This document shows, piece by piece, positions 10,736 to 22,387 of a stretch of 64,000 bases of DNA (position 1 is the stretch's first letter; every line of letters starts with the position of its first letter). The stretch is from Paracentrotus lividus (taxonomy: Eukaryota > Echinodermata > Echinoidea > Camarodonta > Echinidae): assembly GCA_940671915.1 (NCBI GenBank), contig CALNVZ010003433.1:16071058-16135057 (forward strand), read 5' to 3'. Below the pieces are notes generated by a model. It made no database searches, was not told the origin of the DNA, and was given only the letters and a program-made list of their open reading frames with translations. A program made the translations under genes and the position numbers.

Positions 10736-12594
10736 GGGAGGTGGACTGACCATTGAACGCAAATATTAATGTCAGAGAATTTCTGTCTAAGCCTCTCCAC
10801 TATTTTTTTTTTTATAGAATTTGTTCTATCCCCCATTTTTCAAATCCTGGATCCGGCACTGAGGTAAATATTTTGAGTGGCCAAGCGCCCTCTTTAATTA
10901 TATAACATAATTCAAAACTCACTAAATAATATCAATTCATACAAATTGTGATATATAACATATTGGAACCAATTACAGAGTACGAAATACAGTAATCTCA
11001 AATTATATTGAATGATCATGAGATCATGAGAGTCGATACCGATATCCAAACACGCGCGGATCGATAGCCTAACACCGTCGTCTGAAGAAAAATGGCGTCG
11101 ACGCAATTCGTAGCGAAGTACCGGGTTTGTTGTTTAAAACTGTTCGAATATACCTGAAGAAGGCACTAAAAGGTTAAAATCATACCAGTAAATCGAAAAT
11201 TAATCCTTCTTCAAACCTCTCTTTCATACAAATTTACCTCACTATGGATATTTTTTCACGAAACAGTAAGTTTACAGTTCATATCTCGGGCAGTTTTTTG
11301 CAAGCAGCAGGAAATGGAGCGTTATCTAGTTCACTTCAAAGCCAGGCCGGGCCGCGCAGCGCGTAGCCCCCGGACCCTATAATTTCGTACATCGGTTCAG
11401 ATTAGCAGTGATTGATCATGCCTTTTGTTCCCAAAAATATAGATTGAGAAGACATCCATGTTGATGATATTTATTCCTTATACGATTTACTACGGAATAC
11501 CTTATTTTATATTCTCTAATCATTTTTTCCAATGAATTTAGATGAAATTTCTTGGACCCTTGTTAGGCTTGAAGAGTAAGTAGCCAATTGGTTAATCCAT
11601 GTCGTTAACCAAAAAGTAACCAATTTGTAGGTCTTGAAGTACCCTCTTTGGTCTAATATATCAATTGATTAATTATTCTGTAAAATAAAGTATAGTTTCT
11701 CTGCCACTGGACCCTCCACTCCCTTATTATTCACAAGACAAACCAAACGTTGGCCAACACCAACACTAAACACCGAGTGTGAAATGAACTTTTCTTAATC
11801 CCTAGGGGTTTAGTGTTAGTCAATGGAAATTTGCACGTGAAATTTAACACCGGCTGCAGAGCTCGGTTCAGCAGACGACATTCGACAAACAAAAAACCCA
11901 GCAACCGGAAATACGTCAAAATTTAGAGGTCAACACTAACACCGACTGATTTTATTTCCATTTCACGTTCGGTGTTAGATCAGACTTCTGCTCCAAAATA
12001 AACACTAACACCGATTTAACACCGAACGTGAAATCACTCAATGACGCTACTGACTGCGCTGCCGCCCACTATTCGTGAAAATGTGGTATTTAGTATACAG
12101 ATATGTACGTCTTCCCAAATCAACATCTAAGAACGATCACAAAGCACCCGACTGCCCTTATTATTAACAGATAATGGTGAAAATGATAAGAAATATAGAA
12201 TAAAGAGAAGAAAGACGTGTACAGATCAAGGATTTGGCAGTCAAAATCCTACGGGTTCACGTATAGCGTAAACGTTAGATCACCACACAGAGTACACACA
12301 CACACACACACACACACACAATTACAGCATCCAATCCTCCAATCACAGAAACGGAATCGGACCAAGCCCTTTTTCATGCAAATCAGGAAAGGTGGCGATA
12401 TATATTCATGAGCAAAATAGCCAATCACAGAAAGGGAAATGGTCGAGTCCAAATTGAATGGGAAAAAGGTGTATAGCAGAAGTTGCAAGTGTAGCAGGGT
12501 AGCAGTTAATGGAAACACCCTATTGGTATTCTGGAGGTGAAGGGGTGTGGGAAGGAAGACCTGTGGGTCATGGTCATTAAGTTAACCTTTTCCA

Positions 12595-12726
12595 AACCCA
12601 GGCAGCCCCTTCATCTCTATTTCAGGTCCTTTCTATAATGTCATGTACATCCTATTGTTCTGTATTTTGTATTGTATAATTCATGTATTTTGAAATGCCG
12701 AATAAATAATAATGATAATAACAATA
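12595..12726 (+). mobile_element. retroposon-like 3' tail, copy 2
   Basis: This is the duplicate of the tail at 7020-7146, with the same AATAAATAATAATGATAATAAC end. Confidence 0.4.
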
Positions 12727-13321
12727 ATAGCCTAGTTTAACAAAACCCAAGATTTACATTTAACCCTGGGTTAAACACATTACGCATGCTCAGGAGAGCT
12801 CATCTCGAGCTGCGCTCCCGGTCGCGCAGGAGTGCAAGGCAGCTCATGCAACAATGCAATACGCGCCTTGTCAATTGTGCGCACCGCGCTGGTCTAGGGC
12901 GAGGCTAGGCAGGTTTGGTTGATCATTGATTGATTTTTGATTTTTATTTTTGTCAGGTAATGCATACATTTAGTATTGAGGATTGGACGTATTTTATCAT
13001 TACATATTAATCAATCTGGATTATTTTTATCTTTTTAAATTGTTTTTATAATCCTCCCCCGCCCCATTATCCAAAAGTTAACTTTAATTGTGTTGTTTTT
13101 ATGGTGCAAATGGCTGTAGTAACGATGATGCCCAAAAATCAAACCAGGCTTAAAATACCCCCTGGGGTAGTTTAAATTTTGGAGGATTTATTACCAAACT
13201 TAACCCTGGGTTAAGCTAAACTTTGCTATCAGAATATGAAAATTTAACCCAGGGTTAAATTGAGGAGTTAGACTAGAGTTAAACTACCCTTAACCCTGGG
13301 TTAAGCTAAACCAGGCTATCA
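12727..13321. mobile_element. TTAACCC-rich MITE, copy 2
   Basis: The left terminus ATAGCCTAGTTTAAC and the right terminus GTTTAGC...GGCTAT, inverted, bound about 595 bp. TTAACCCTGGGTTAA or its inverse TTAACCCAGGGTTAA occurs four times (about 12762, 13199, 13246, 13290). A fragment of the same family sits at 893-955. No target duplication could be fixed with confidence. Confidence 0.7.
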
Positions 13322-14086
13322 GAATATGGGCCATTGTGGCTACAATGCTCAAAAGGAGGCATAGTCACTGACTTTTCTGGCAGGTTTTCTTGGAGATCAA
13401 GGTTGCTAGGATGCATCTCGAACTTCTCAACCTTGCTCTCATCCAAAAATCAAGAATTAAAAAGGTAGAATAATATATGAAAAATGACACAGGAAAAAAA
13501 AAAAAATAATAATAATAATCCGTTTTTAACATGCAATACGCATGTAGACCGTACAAAAATTCGAGCCGCTCAATCGCTCGATCGAATCTGTAGTACTACA
13601 CCTAGTGCTCGGAGCGAAACTTCTTCCCACTATATATTCTTTGGTAATACGCCTTCCCCGATTGCGTCATCACTTGGGCAGACTTGTTTGGAAGCAGGTA
13701 GTCATGTCATCTATTGAGTATCTATTGTGATTATGAAATTCCATCCTCACGATTCTCATAATTGACCAGTTTACTAACATATTCAAATTTTATGCATACT
13801 TTTTTTTAAAAACAAAGGTCCTTCTTGACAACCTGAAAGTTTGCCTGAAGCTTGCCCGACATAGCAACAACTAATGTTTGCAAACTAGATTCCATGTACT
13901 GTAGTTCATTCTTTTATTACAGGTTGTTTGAATACCTTGTTACTATGTCGCCAGGAAAAATTATGCATAAAATTTGAATGTGTTAGTAAACTGCTCTATT
14001 GAAGGAAGGAGTGCATAACTGACGGCGACCCTGGGGAAAACAACAAACCTATCAAAACGAAGAAGGAGGGTGAGAATGAAAATGAT

Positions 14087-14146
14087 CACGTGATCATATA
14101 ATCACGTGATTTCCTCGTGAAACTCACGTGAAAATATAAATATAAA
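14087..14146 (+). promoter_or_regulatory. three CACGTG E-boxes before a TATA-like stretch, copy 2
   Basis: This is the duplicate of 8493-8552. CACGTG occurs at 14087-14092, 14103-14108 and 14125-14130, and TATAAATATAAA at 14135-14146. All four motifs are unchanged even though the surrounding duplicate carries many indels. Confidence 0.4.
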
Positions 14147-14400
14147 CGACGGTCTGTTCAGTTTGGAACCAGGTGCAAAAATATGCGTGGAAAACCAAAT
14201 GTTGTGTCAAAGGGAATGTTTGACTGCATTCTGGATCTTAAAAAAAAAATAATAATGAAAAAAAACTTCAACCTTATTCTTAAAAACTTTTTGTGTAGCA
14301 CGAAATGATAATAAAGAAATAATCGTTCAGGGTTTTCTCAAGCCCCCCCCCCCCCCAAAAAAAAAAAATAAATAAAAAAATCTAATGCCTTTAGTAAGTT

Positions 14401-14667
14401 TTGACAATATGCTGTGCAGAAGACATCTTGATACGACCTGCATTATATTGGATAAAAGACATTCGCCTACCTTGGCAGATGGCAGAAAATATTGGTTACA
14501 GTTTCCTGCTTGAAATAACTCTCTCTCTCAAAAAAATTATTCAACCATTACAAAATTCTGCAGCTAGTGTTATTCCAAATGCTACTCCTGCTGACGGAAC
14601 GTCCCTTTTATCTTCAAACATTCGACAGTTAAACTGCCATGGATTGGATATTGTCCGTTCAAGATAA
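14401..14667 (+). pseudogene. possible coding remnant of unknown family, copy 2
   Basis: This 88-codon frame is the longer version of the frame at 8807. Its C-terminal part, with ASVIPNATPADGTSLLSSN and ending VRSR, shows plausible codon use, but no family is recognised. An alternative reading of the same DNA gives TLADGRKYWLQFP in the +2 frame. The true frame, if any, is therefore undecided. Confidence 0.2.
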
Positions 14668-15373
14668 TATCGAACTATGTTACTATAAAAGGTAATTTCA
14701 GTTTAAAGAAAAGTATATCTCTTCACAATATCTCTTAATTTTGAAATATGAAAAACCAAAAACCTATAAAAGAAGATTATATAGAATATTAGAGTTTTGA
14801 GCCATTTTGGGACACTCGCCTTCCATATGCCAACGTCCTAGACGATGTCTTACGTCCTCTTACGTAAACCCACTACTAAATCTTATTCGCATGACTCAGT
14901 CTTCGTCATGACAAAAAAAAATATGAATTTATTCCTCTGCCCTTTCTTATTTATGTTTGGTATAGATACATGTACATTTATATGAAAGTACTCTTTACCG
15001 TCATGTAATGAAAGGTTACTGAAATACAAGACTTCCATTCCCGAGAGTGCTAATGAATCATCTCAGGCATAAATTGCCACCGTCGGTTAAAAAAAATACT
15101 TAGGAATGTTGAAGCATTTTAGAAATGATTTTCGTTATCCGTGTCTGCCCTTTCGGCGGATTGAATTCATCTCATGGTTAATTCAAGGAATTGGTAATAC
15201 GAAAACAAATCTCATAATACAGGCCCCGTAAAAGTGATGCATTTTTTCTCCTCTTCGGAGGCGCAGTGTGCCAGTAAAACAGATGTTTCGTTGTGTCAAA
15301 TTATGTTATTCTATACACATATCCTTACCTGAAATGTACCGCACACTTTTATCCATATTTTTTTTTAACACAG

Positions 15374-15648
15374 GGGTTTCGGAGCATTTTTTTGAAAGTG
15401 TGTGTGCGTGTGGGGGATGGGTGGCTGAAAACAACGTGGGAATGAACAGCGCCAAAACATTCAACAAAAACGGCTTTAATATAAAATTACTCCACAACAA
15501 CAACTGAACTTCAGACAATTGCAGCGCATGGTATGAAATTGCACAATCTCTGTCCATCGACAAAATTGTGATATAAGAAATCTTATGAAGACACCACACT
15601 GACGTCATTTACTGTCTTCGTACGTTGTTGACTGAATATTATCAATGA
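15374..15648 (+). pseudogene. candidate last exon with death-fold-like C-terminus, copy 2
   Basis: This is the duplicate of 9784-10058 with an acceptor-like TTTTTTTTAACACAG at its start. Here one frame runs through GVSEHFFESVCACGGW, VAENNVGMNSAKTFNKNG and FNIKL before shifting, so the N-terminal part reads better than in copy 1. The WYEIAQSLSID part lies in a shifted frame. Indels relative to copy 1 fall at different places, which argues for sequence error or relaxed constraint rather than one ancestral lesion. The shift before KSYEDTTLD is common to both. Confidence 0.33.
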
Positions 15649-16114
15649 CTCAAGTGTTACGATTTGAAATCAAATTTCACAAGGGCAACCTGAGTAAATA
15701 TTTGTCTGAAGCTTGCAACCTTTTTTCTGAAAGAGGCCCATTAGGAAACGGCAAAGGTTGATGAATCATAATTGTTCTGTCGTTCCTCTTATTTTTCTTT
15801 TATAACAGTTACGCGTGTTCATGTTGAGTAAAAGTTTAGTTTAATTCAATATTCCAGTATTACATCCGCAGAATAAAGGTTTGGATAATAGAGTTGACAT
15901 GGTGATAAATACAACAAAAGTATTACAGTTCAATATAAGGAAATAACCGCCTGAATACTGGTGTTGCAATGTAAGGATTCCTTTGATGTTTGCATTGATT
16001 TCACAATGTACAGTGTCCAAGTACATACCGTGGCATTATACTGCCCTCAATAAAAGTATATTTTGTTATGCTTAACCTCGGAAAGATCCAGCTGGCAAAA
16101 GGCGGGCTCCTCTT

Positions 16115-16139
16115 TTATTATTATTATTATTTATTATTA

Positions 16140-16186
<47 letters not shown>

Positions 16187-16209
16187 TATATATATATATA
16201 TATATATAA

Positions 16210-16276
<67 letters not shown>

Positions 16277-16345
16277 TTTAAATATTTATTTATTTATTTA
16301 TTTCTATTTATTTTCTATTTATTATTTTTTTTTTTTTGGGGGGGG
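16115..16345. repeat. (TTA)n, (TA)n, poly(T) and (TTTA)n cluster, copy 2
   Basis: The same stack of simple repeats as at 10508-10735, with a longer TA tract. Confidence 0.95.
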
Positions 16346-16500
16346 GAGGTGGACTGACCATTGAACGCACATATTAATGTCAGAGAATTTCTGTCTAAGC
16401 CTCTCCACTATTTTTTTTTTTATAGATTTTTGTCCTATCCCCATTTTTCAAATCCTGGATCCGGCACTGAGGTAAATATTTGAGTGGCAAAGCGCCCTCT

Positions 16501-17612
16501 AAGGGTCGATAGGCTTCAGCTCAAAAAGTAATTGCATTATTCAGTGACACTTGTCTTGACAAGCAAAATCCCCTTATCATTACAGCTACGTAATTACTAG
16601 TATGATCATTTTCACGGATTCTCTTATTACCAATGTATTATTTGTAATAGCATTTATATAAAAATAATGTAAATTACATTTCATTAAAGATGACAGGGAG
16701 TTCATGATTGATGTTTCCAATTTTGTTTTGTTTGTTGTGCTTCAAAGTGAATAGTTATGCACACAGCAGTTACATTACTGTCTCAAATAGGACACGCCAA
16801 TAAACACAAAAATCATACAGTTTTTAGAAAATATATATATATATAGTTTTGTAATAACCTATTTCATTTTGTATTTCTGTAAAAAAAAATATATAAAAAA
16901 AAAAAGAAGAGGAAGAAGAGGAGGAGGAAGAAAAGAGTTCATACCAAACATTGTGACCGCGGGTTCCCAGTTCCAGAATTACGCAAAATTATGTATAATG
17001 TTTTTGTTTTCAGTTAAAAGTCATAGATTTATAATCTGTGCTATATGTTATGCGTAACAGTTATTTTAATAGGATGTAATTTATAAAAGAAAGGTCGAAT
17101 AAAAATACGTAACAAAAAACAAATACAAAAACAAATGCAGTACACAGGAAATTAATTCCCAAACTGGATTTGCTCGTACTACACTCTTTTTGAATATACC
17201 CCACCTCCCCCCTAAGATAATAATAATAATAATAATAAAATAAACATGATTAGCATAGATAATAAGAGAGAAATTATTAATTTTGGGAAAAACTATACTT
17301 TAAAATTTTATTTTGTAACACGGATGGATTTGATTTCGGCCGTCAAAACATTCATGGTAAACTTTACAATACATTGAAAGTCTACAGATATTTGTTCCAT
17401 TGATATGTTGGAAAAAAGGATAGCAAGTTTTGCCAATAAAGACTGATTCAAAACTCGAACAACTGATGGAAGAATAATAAAGTCTGCGAATCGTGACTTT
17501 GCGCAGTGGAGAAGTTTTGTTCACGTGAAACCATTTTATATCAGTAAGCACCTATTGACCGAATGTGTATTTATAACAATCATGGATATTTATAGAAAGG
17601 ATATATTTATAT
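16501..17612. other. unannotated unique sequence
   Basis: No gene is seen. It contains a purine-rich AAGAAGAGG tract (16900-16935) and a (TAA)n tract (17217-17240). Confidence 0.5.
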
Positions 17613-18637
17613 AAACCCCTCCCAAAAAGTTTCGCAAATGGACTTTGGGCCATGATAACCTTTCAGGTACGCTTTATATTCCTGATATTCATACCATTGG
17701 AAAGATAATTTATTCCCCTTTTTATTGATATCCTATTTGTAATGCTTTTGTCATGCTTCAATGCTCAGAATATCAGAATATGGGGAAATGTAAAAAGTCA
17801 AATGTTGCAAAATGCATTTATCAAAGTGAAGTTCCGCCACTTGATTTTAGGCCCTGATAAATTTTTGGGGTATTTTCTAATTTTTATTGAATTTTATACC
17901 ATTGTCAAGTAAATTCATTCCTCTTTTTAATGACATCCTAATGGTAACGAGAGTGCTGTTCTTGCATGCACAGAACACCTGAATGTTAGGACAAGTCAGA
18001 AGTTAAATGTTGCAAATTGAATTGTCAGTATTACTGTCTGTTGCCAGCAATAACAATGCATTACGCAATTTTTCACTTTTTACTTTGCATTATATTCATG
18101 AGTTATGTGCATTCAAACATGATAGAGCATCAATGAAAAGAAGAATAAATGCTATGAAAATTGATAATGATTAAAAACCCACATTAAAATGTATCAAGGT
18201 TCAAAGTGGTGTTACAGAAATTTAGACTGAAAATTATCTCTCGCTTTGCCATGTATTCAGGTGGCATTCAGGGTTTCTGTTGACCCAGGCATGACATCAC
18301 CATGACAAATAAGGTATCAATCAAGAGAGGAATAAATTAACTTGATAATGGTATAGTATTCAATAAAAATTAGAAAATATCCCCAAAGTTATCAGGACCT
18401 AAAGTCAAGTTGCGGAACTTCAATGTGATCAATAAAAGTGCATTTTACAAGATTTGACTTTTTACTTTTCTCCATATATTGACATTCTGTGCATTGAAGC
18501 ATGACAAAATCATTACAAATGGGATATCAATAAAATAAATTATCTTTCCAATGGTATGAATATCAGGAATAACTAAAGCGTACCTGAAAAGTTATCATGG
18601 CCCAAAGTCCATTTGAGAAACTTTTTGGGAGGGGTTT
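17613..18637. mobile_element. foldback DNA element with ~430-bp inverted arms
   Basis: AAACCCCTCCCAAAAAGTTTC at the left is mirrored by GAAACTTTTTGGGAGGGGTTT at the right. The arms (about 17613-18040 and 18200-18637) stay alignable throughout, with a short centre. Each arm is itself two ~205-bp direct sub-repeats: the block 'GGACTTTGGGCC...CCTTTTTATTGATATCCTA' recurs as 'TTGATTTTAGGCC...CTTTTTAATGACATCCTA'. Flanks ATTTATAT and ATTTATCG could be an 8-bp target duplication with two differences. No protein is encoded. Confidence 0.8.
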
Positions 18638-20475
18638 ATTTATCGATATTTTTCATTGAAGGTACAGCCTTTCCAGACAAGGTAGGCCTACTGAAGGTTT
18701 AAAAAATAACGTCCCGAACCAACCTTTTATGATTAAAAAAAAAGAAGAAATATTTTAATTCGAAACAATTTTGTATGTGTGTGTTTATGATATTCAGATG
18801 GCTAAAGCTTTGAGGCGTTTGAGGAACTATGCACTGATAAGAAGAAGCATTCAGGATATCAAATAATTCATGTAATTCCAAATACTATCTGTGCAAAATG
18901 CCAAATTTACCCAGACAATTTTGAGTTTGGGGCTGTTTACACCAGTCCTTTGTTACAACGTCAAACGAAGCCATGGAGTAGGCACTGATAATGAAATCTC
19001 AATTAAAAGATATGTATGTATAAAAACTCAATTATTTCTATGTATCATTATTGTTCTCATCGTTATTACCATTATTGTTGTTTTTATTATTATTATTTCT
19101 ATTATTGTAATTATTAGCATTATTATTATTGTAATTATTATCATTATTATTATTAGTGCTTGTAATTATTATTAATATTATCGTTATTATCATTTTTGCA
19201 AATCTTCTACTTATTTTCATCATTCAAACTTCATGATATGAATGCAAAAATGCATTTAAAAACCGTCGTTTCAAACCATGCAATCATAACGCACAGATGG
19301 GTCTATCGGCCTTCAACAGTCTGAACTTCAATGCGTTAAACCTTCTAAGTGGTGGTATATAATATAAATATTGTTTATCCTACTTCATCTGAATAAATCT
19401 TTTCAAAGATCTCACTTTTCTGTACACACTGAAGGGAATTGAATCACAAATGAATTCTAGGTTCTCCGCTTATTTCCAATCATTGGGCGCAATGTGAACG
19501 GACTCTGATGTTGACAATCCTTATGCAATTTATCTCAAGACTGGATTGTAAAATTTCTTTTTGATAAAAATGGATTTGACAAAAGACAATTGGCATAATT
19601 GTGCGAGATAAAAGCAGAATGACGTGACACGTGACAGGGATGCACGTGTCGTTAATCAGTTGCGCAACGTGTAATTAGCTAATTTATGTTTACGACCTAT
19701 ATTTTGCACACCCTTTTGTTTTATCATTATATATTCTATGTGTTTCTTAAAGGGAAAAAATAAATATACACAATTCAAAGGGCCATGGACCCGAAGATAG
19801 AAGTGCACAAACAAAAATACAGTTTTGATCTACATTATTATGTTACTATAGGTTTTCCCGGTCAAATTCGTCAAAACACCATTCAAGCTATATTTTTGCT
19901 TCTTAAACTAAACCAAAAAAAAAAATATATATATTATGCATGACTCAAATGTCCAAGAACCTAAACCGAACCATGCTGTAGCAGTGAATTAACAATTTTG
20001 TTATTATTAGCTACATAAAATATATTTTTACGACCTAGATTTCGCGCCCTCTTCTGTTTTATTATAATCTATTTGTTTAAACAAATAAATAAATAATGTA
20101 TATACATAATTCCATGAAAGAACCACCTCTGAGGTGGTAGGTCCCTGATGAAAAAACAAAAACATTTTTGATTAGTAATGTATATTAGCTATACATGGGA
20201 TATAATGTTTACGACCTTGATTTCGCTCACTCTTTTTTTTTATTATAAGCATACATCATTCAAATGAGGAACAGTATAACATCATTTAAACCTCACATCA
20301 GACGAGCATACATGCATGTTTCCTCTTGCAATTAAAAGTAGATTCCCATTAACATACACCACGATAACATCTGCTCCATACCATTATGTTACATGGTGGT
20401 AAATAATAATCTCCCCTTTTTAATTAATGTAGCATTGTAACTTGTAATATTTACCGTCATTCTGGGCTGCTCTAT
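18638..20475. other. unannotated sequence with ATT-rich tract
   Basis: Low-complexity (ATT)n/(TTG)n sequence lies at 19040-19200 and produces the poly-Ile and poly-Asn frames there. Nothing else is recognised. Confidence 0.5.
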
Positions 20476-20524
20476 TATGTTCGGTAATGTAAATAAGAAT
20501 GATAATAACAATCATGATAACAAT

Positions 20525-20540
20525 ACTTCTGCTTCTACGA

Positions 20541-20572
<32 letters not shown>

Positions 20573-20599
20573 CTAACTACACAACTATACTATACTACA

Positions 20600-20673
<74 letters not shown>

Positions 20674-20675
20674 CA
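20525..20675 (+). repeat. (ACT)n microsatellite
   Basis: Near-pure ACT triplets with a short interruption around 20573-20602. The poly-Thr frame here is a by-product. Confidence 0.97.
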
Positions 20676-20984
20676 TGACTACTATATATATATATTCTAC
20701 TTTATTCATTTATTTGTTTTTAACTTTTTTAAATATTTTTTTTTAAATTTTTGTTCGTTCTCGTCTTTTCATTTCCTTCCTTTTCCCCTTTTTCTTCCCA
20801 TTTTCATGCCCCCTTCACGCCCTTCGTGGCTCCGTGCCCCCGCCACCTTCCCCCAAAATCCGCGGATGGTTATTAGCCATATGATTTGTATTGCAACATC
20901 CAACAGACAACAATGGCGCAACTGGAAGCATTTTTAAATGTTAAAATAATTATCCTATGCGCCCCTAATCTATTTACCATCTTT

Positions 20985-21490
20985 GGTTTGACATCGTTCT
21001 CTTGTCGGTCTCCATACATCCCCTTTGCGGTTTGGTATCGGAGATGGAGCGGCTTCGTTCGGTATTGAGTCGGGAAGAAAGTCTCTATTCATTACCCAAT
21101 CGATGTTGAATCGGGATTAGTTCGGCCGATAGCAATTTGACTGAACTTGGTATTGAAACCGACCACATTCCGATCTGTTATTCCGAACCGAGATCGAACC
21201 CAGACCGAATGCTCCCCGCTCTTCTCGAACTGACCCCGACTCGTCTCCGACAGCTCTCTGACGAATGGTCGGGGAGAGATCTTTCGAACATGCTTGAAAG
21301 ATTCCACCCCGACCCTTTCTTCAAACCGATACCAGACTGATTTTAAACCGATAATTCCGACCTCATACCGACGTTAAACTGACAACAGACCGAACCCTGC
21401 CATGATCATACTGATGGCTGCCGAATCCATCCCGATTGGCACAAAAGTGTTTTAGGGTGATCGGTTTGAGGTCGGTCTGCCGGTGTGACT
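20985..21490. repeat. ACCGA/TCGGT-saturated repeat
   Basis: About twenty copies of CCGA or its inverse TCGG, mostly in ACCGA, TCGGT or CCGAC context, occur in 500 bp. TCGG forms predominate at the left and CCGA forms in the middle and right, before a final GATCGGTTTGAGGTCGGTCT. This resembles the motif-saturated arms of the DNA elements elsewhere in the window, but no terminal inverted repeat was pinned down. The two overlapping frames at 21092-21340 are probably chance frames in this GC-richer block. Confidence 0.45.
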
Positions 21491-21825
21491 CTACCATTAC
21501 CTTTTTGGTAAACAGTTTGCGGAGACATTTGACTCCTCCTTAATAATTTTATTCCCTGATAACCCCTACCTCTCAAAATATCATTTTAGGGGCCTTTGTT
21601 CATTATTTTATCGCCCATTTGTTTAAAAATTGTCCGGGTTTGGTCATTTACTGCTCTCAGGAATGAAAGGAAACAAGCTTCCTTTTTCAGAATATACAAA
21701 AAAAGATTGACAATACTCATGGAATGAATGAAATATGACGACATAATTATAAAAGACTTGTAAATTTGAAAGAAAAAAATACACGCAGTTTTTAGCTATG
21801 TTGCAATACTTATGACCAAGGAGTG
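21491..21825. other. unannotated sequence
   Basis: Ordinary AT-rich sequence with no recognised feature. Confidence 0.4.
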
Positions 21826-22387
21826 TACACTGTTAGAACGCGGTTTAAAAATTTCGCTGTTTAAAAAAATGTTGGTTTAAAAGTTAAACATTCTTGTTGA
21901 ATATTTAAACATTGTTTTTTAAAACCGGAAAAGCGAGGTTTTATAGCCTTAAAAGACCTGTTTAGATATTAGAGTTTAGATATTAAACAGCTTTGTTTAA
22001 ACAGGCCGAGGCAAATGTCACGGGATAGTCATGAGCTAATGGCATCACTCGTGTATGCAAGATAAATCGGCGCAACATTTCAATTATGGCGAAGGACTTA
22101 TGCCTCACACATTAAATACGTGTATGTACAGATGTGTTGGCTCAGTGGATAGAGCGTCTGCCTTATAATCGAAGGTCGTGAGTTCGATACCCGGCCGCGT
22201 TAACCAAGAGTCGGAGCGTTTTTATTTTTGGAGAGAAGCGTTAAACAATACTGTTGATATTTTAAACAACCATTAAACAACAGGTTGTTTAAACTATTAA
22301 ACAACAAGAGTGTTAAAGTTTTAAACAACTACAGGTTGTTTAATTTCTAAACAACGCTGTGCGATTCACTGGTTAACACGCAGTGTA
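21826..22387. mobile_element. MITE with GTTTAAAC-rich arms and internal tRNA-like sequence
   Basis: TACACTGTTAGAACGCGG at the left faces ...GCGTTAACCAGTG-type sequence ending CAGTGTA at the right when inverted. Both arms are filled with TTTAAAC/GTTTAAA words, at least fifteen in total. The unit is about 562 bp and encodes no protein. A tRNA-like sequence sits at 22133-22200, between the arms. No convincing target duplication was found. Confidence 0.65.
22133..22200 (+). other. tRNA-like sequence (box A and box B) inside a MITE
   Basis: TGGCTCAGTGGATAGAGC is a good box A/D-arm with a GCTC...GAGC stem. GGTCGTGAGTTCGATACC is a good box B/T-loop. The anticodon arm pairs poorly around CTTATAA, and the T and acceptor stems do not close. 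It is therefore unlikely to be a working tRNA gene; a tRNA-derived SINE head or pseudo-tRNA carried by the element fits better. Confidence 0.6.

Larger units (their letters stand above)
5311..10893. repeat. 5.6-kb segmental tandem duplication, copy 1
   Basis: The unit starts at TTAATAATATAACATAATTC and ends at AGCGCCCTCT. It is followed directly by copy 2 in the same orientation. The order of every block is identical in both copies. Differences are mostly single-base gains and losses, often in homopolymers, rather than substitutions. This suggests either a very recent duplication with noisy consensus sequence or a falsely duplicated haplotype. Confidence 0.92.
10894..16500. repeat. 5.6-kb segmental tandem duplication, copy 2
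   Basis: This is a direct copy of 5311-10893 of nearly equal length. Its right edge (AGCGCCCTCT, then unique AAGGGTCGATAGG) shows the natural outer boundary. Copy 1 instead runs from the same CCTCT into the start of copy 2. The largest length differences lie in the (TA)n and poly(T) tracts near the right end. Confidence 0.92.

Noticed and set aside
22133-22200. Functional tRNA gene
   Set aside because: Boxes A and B are good, but anticodon, T and acceptor stems do not pair and it sits inside a MITE.
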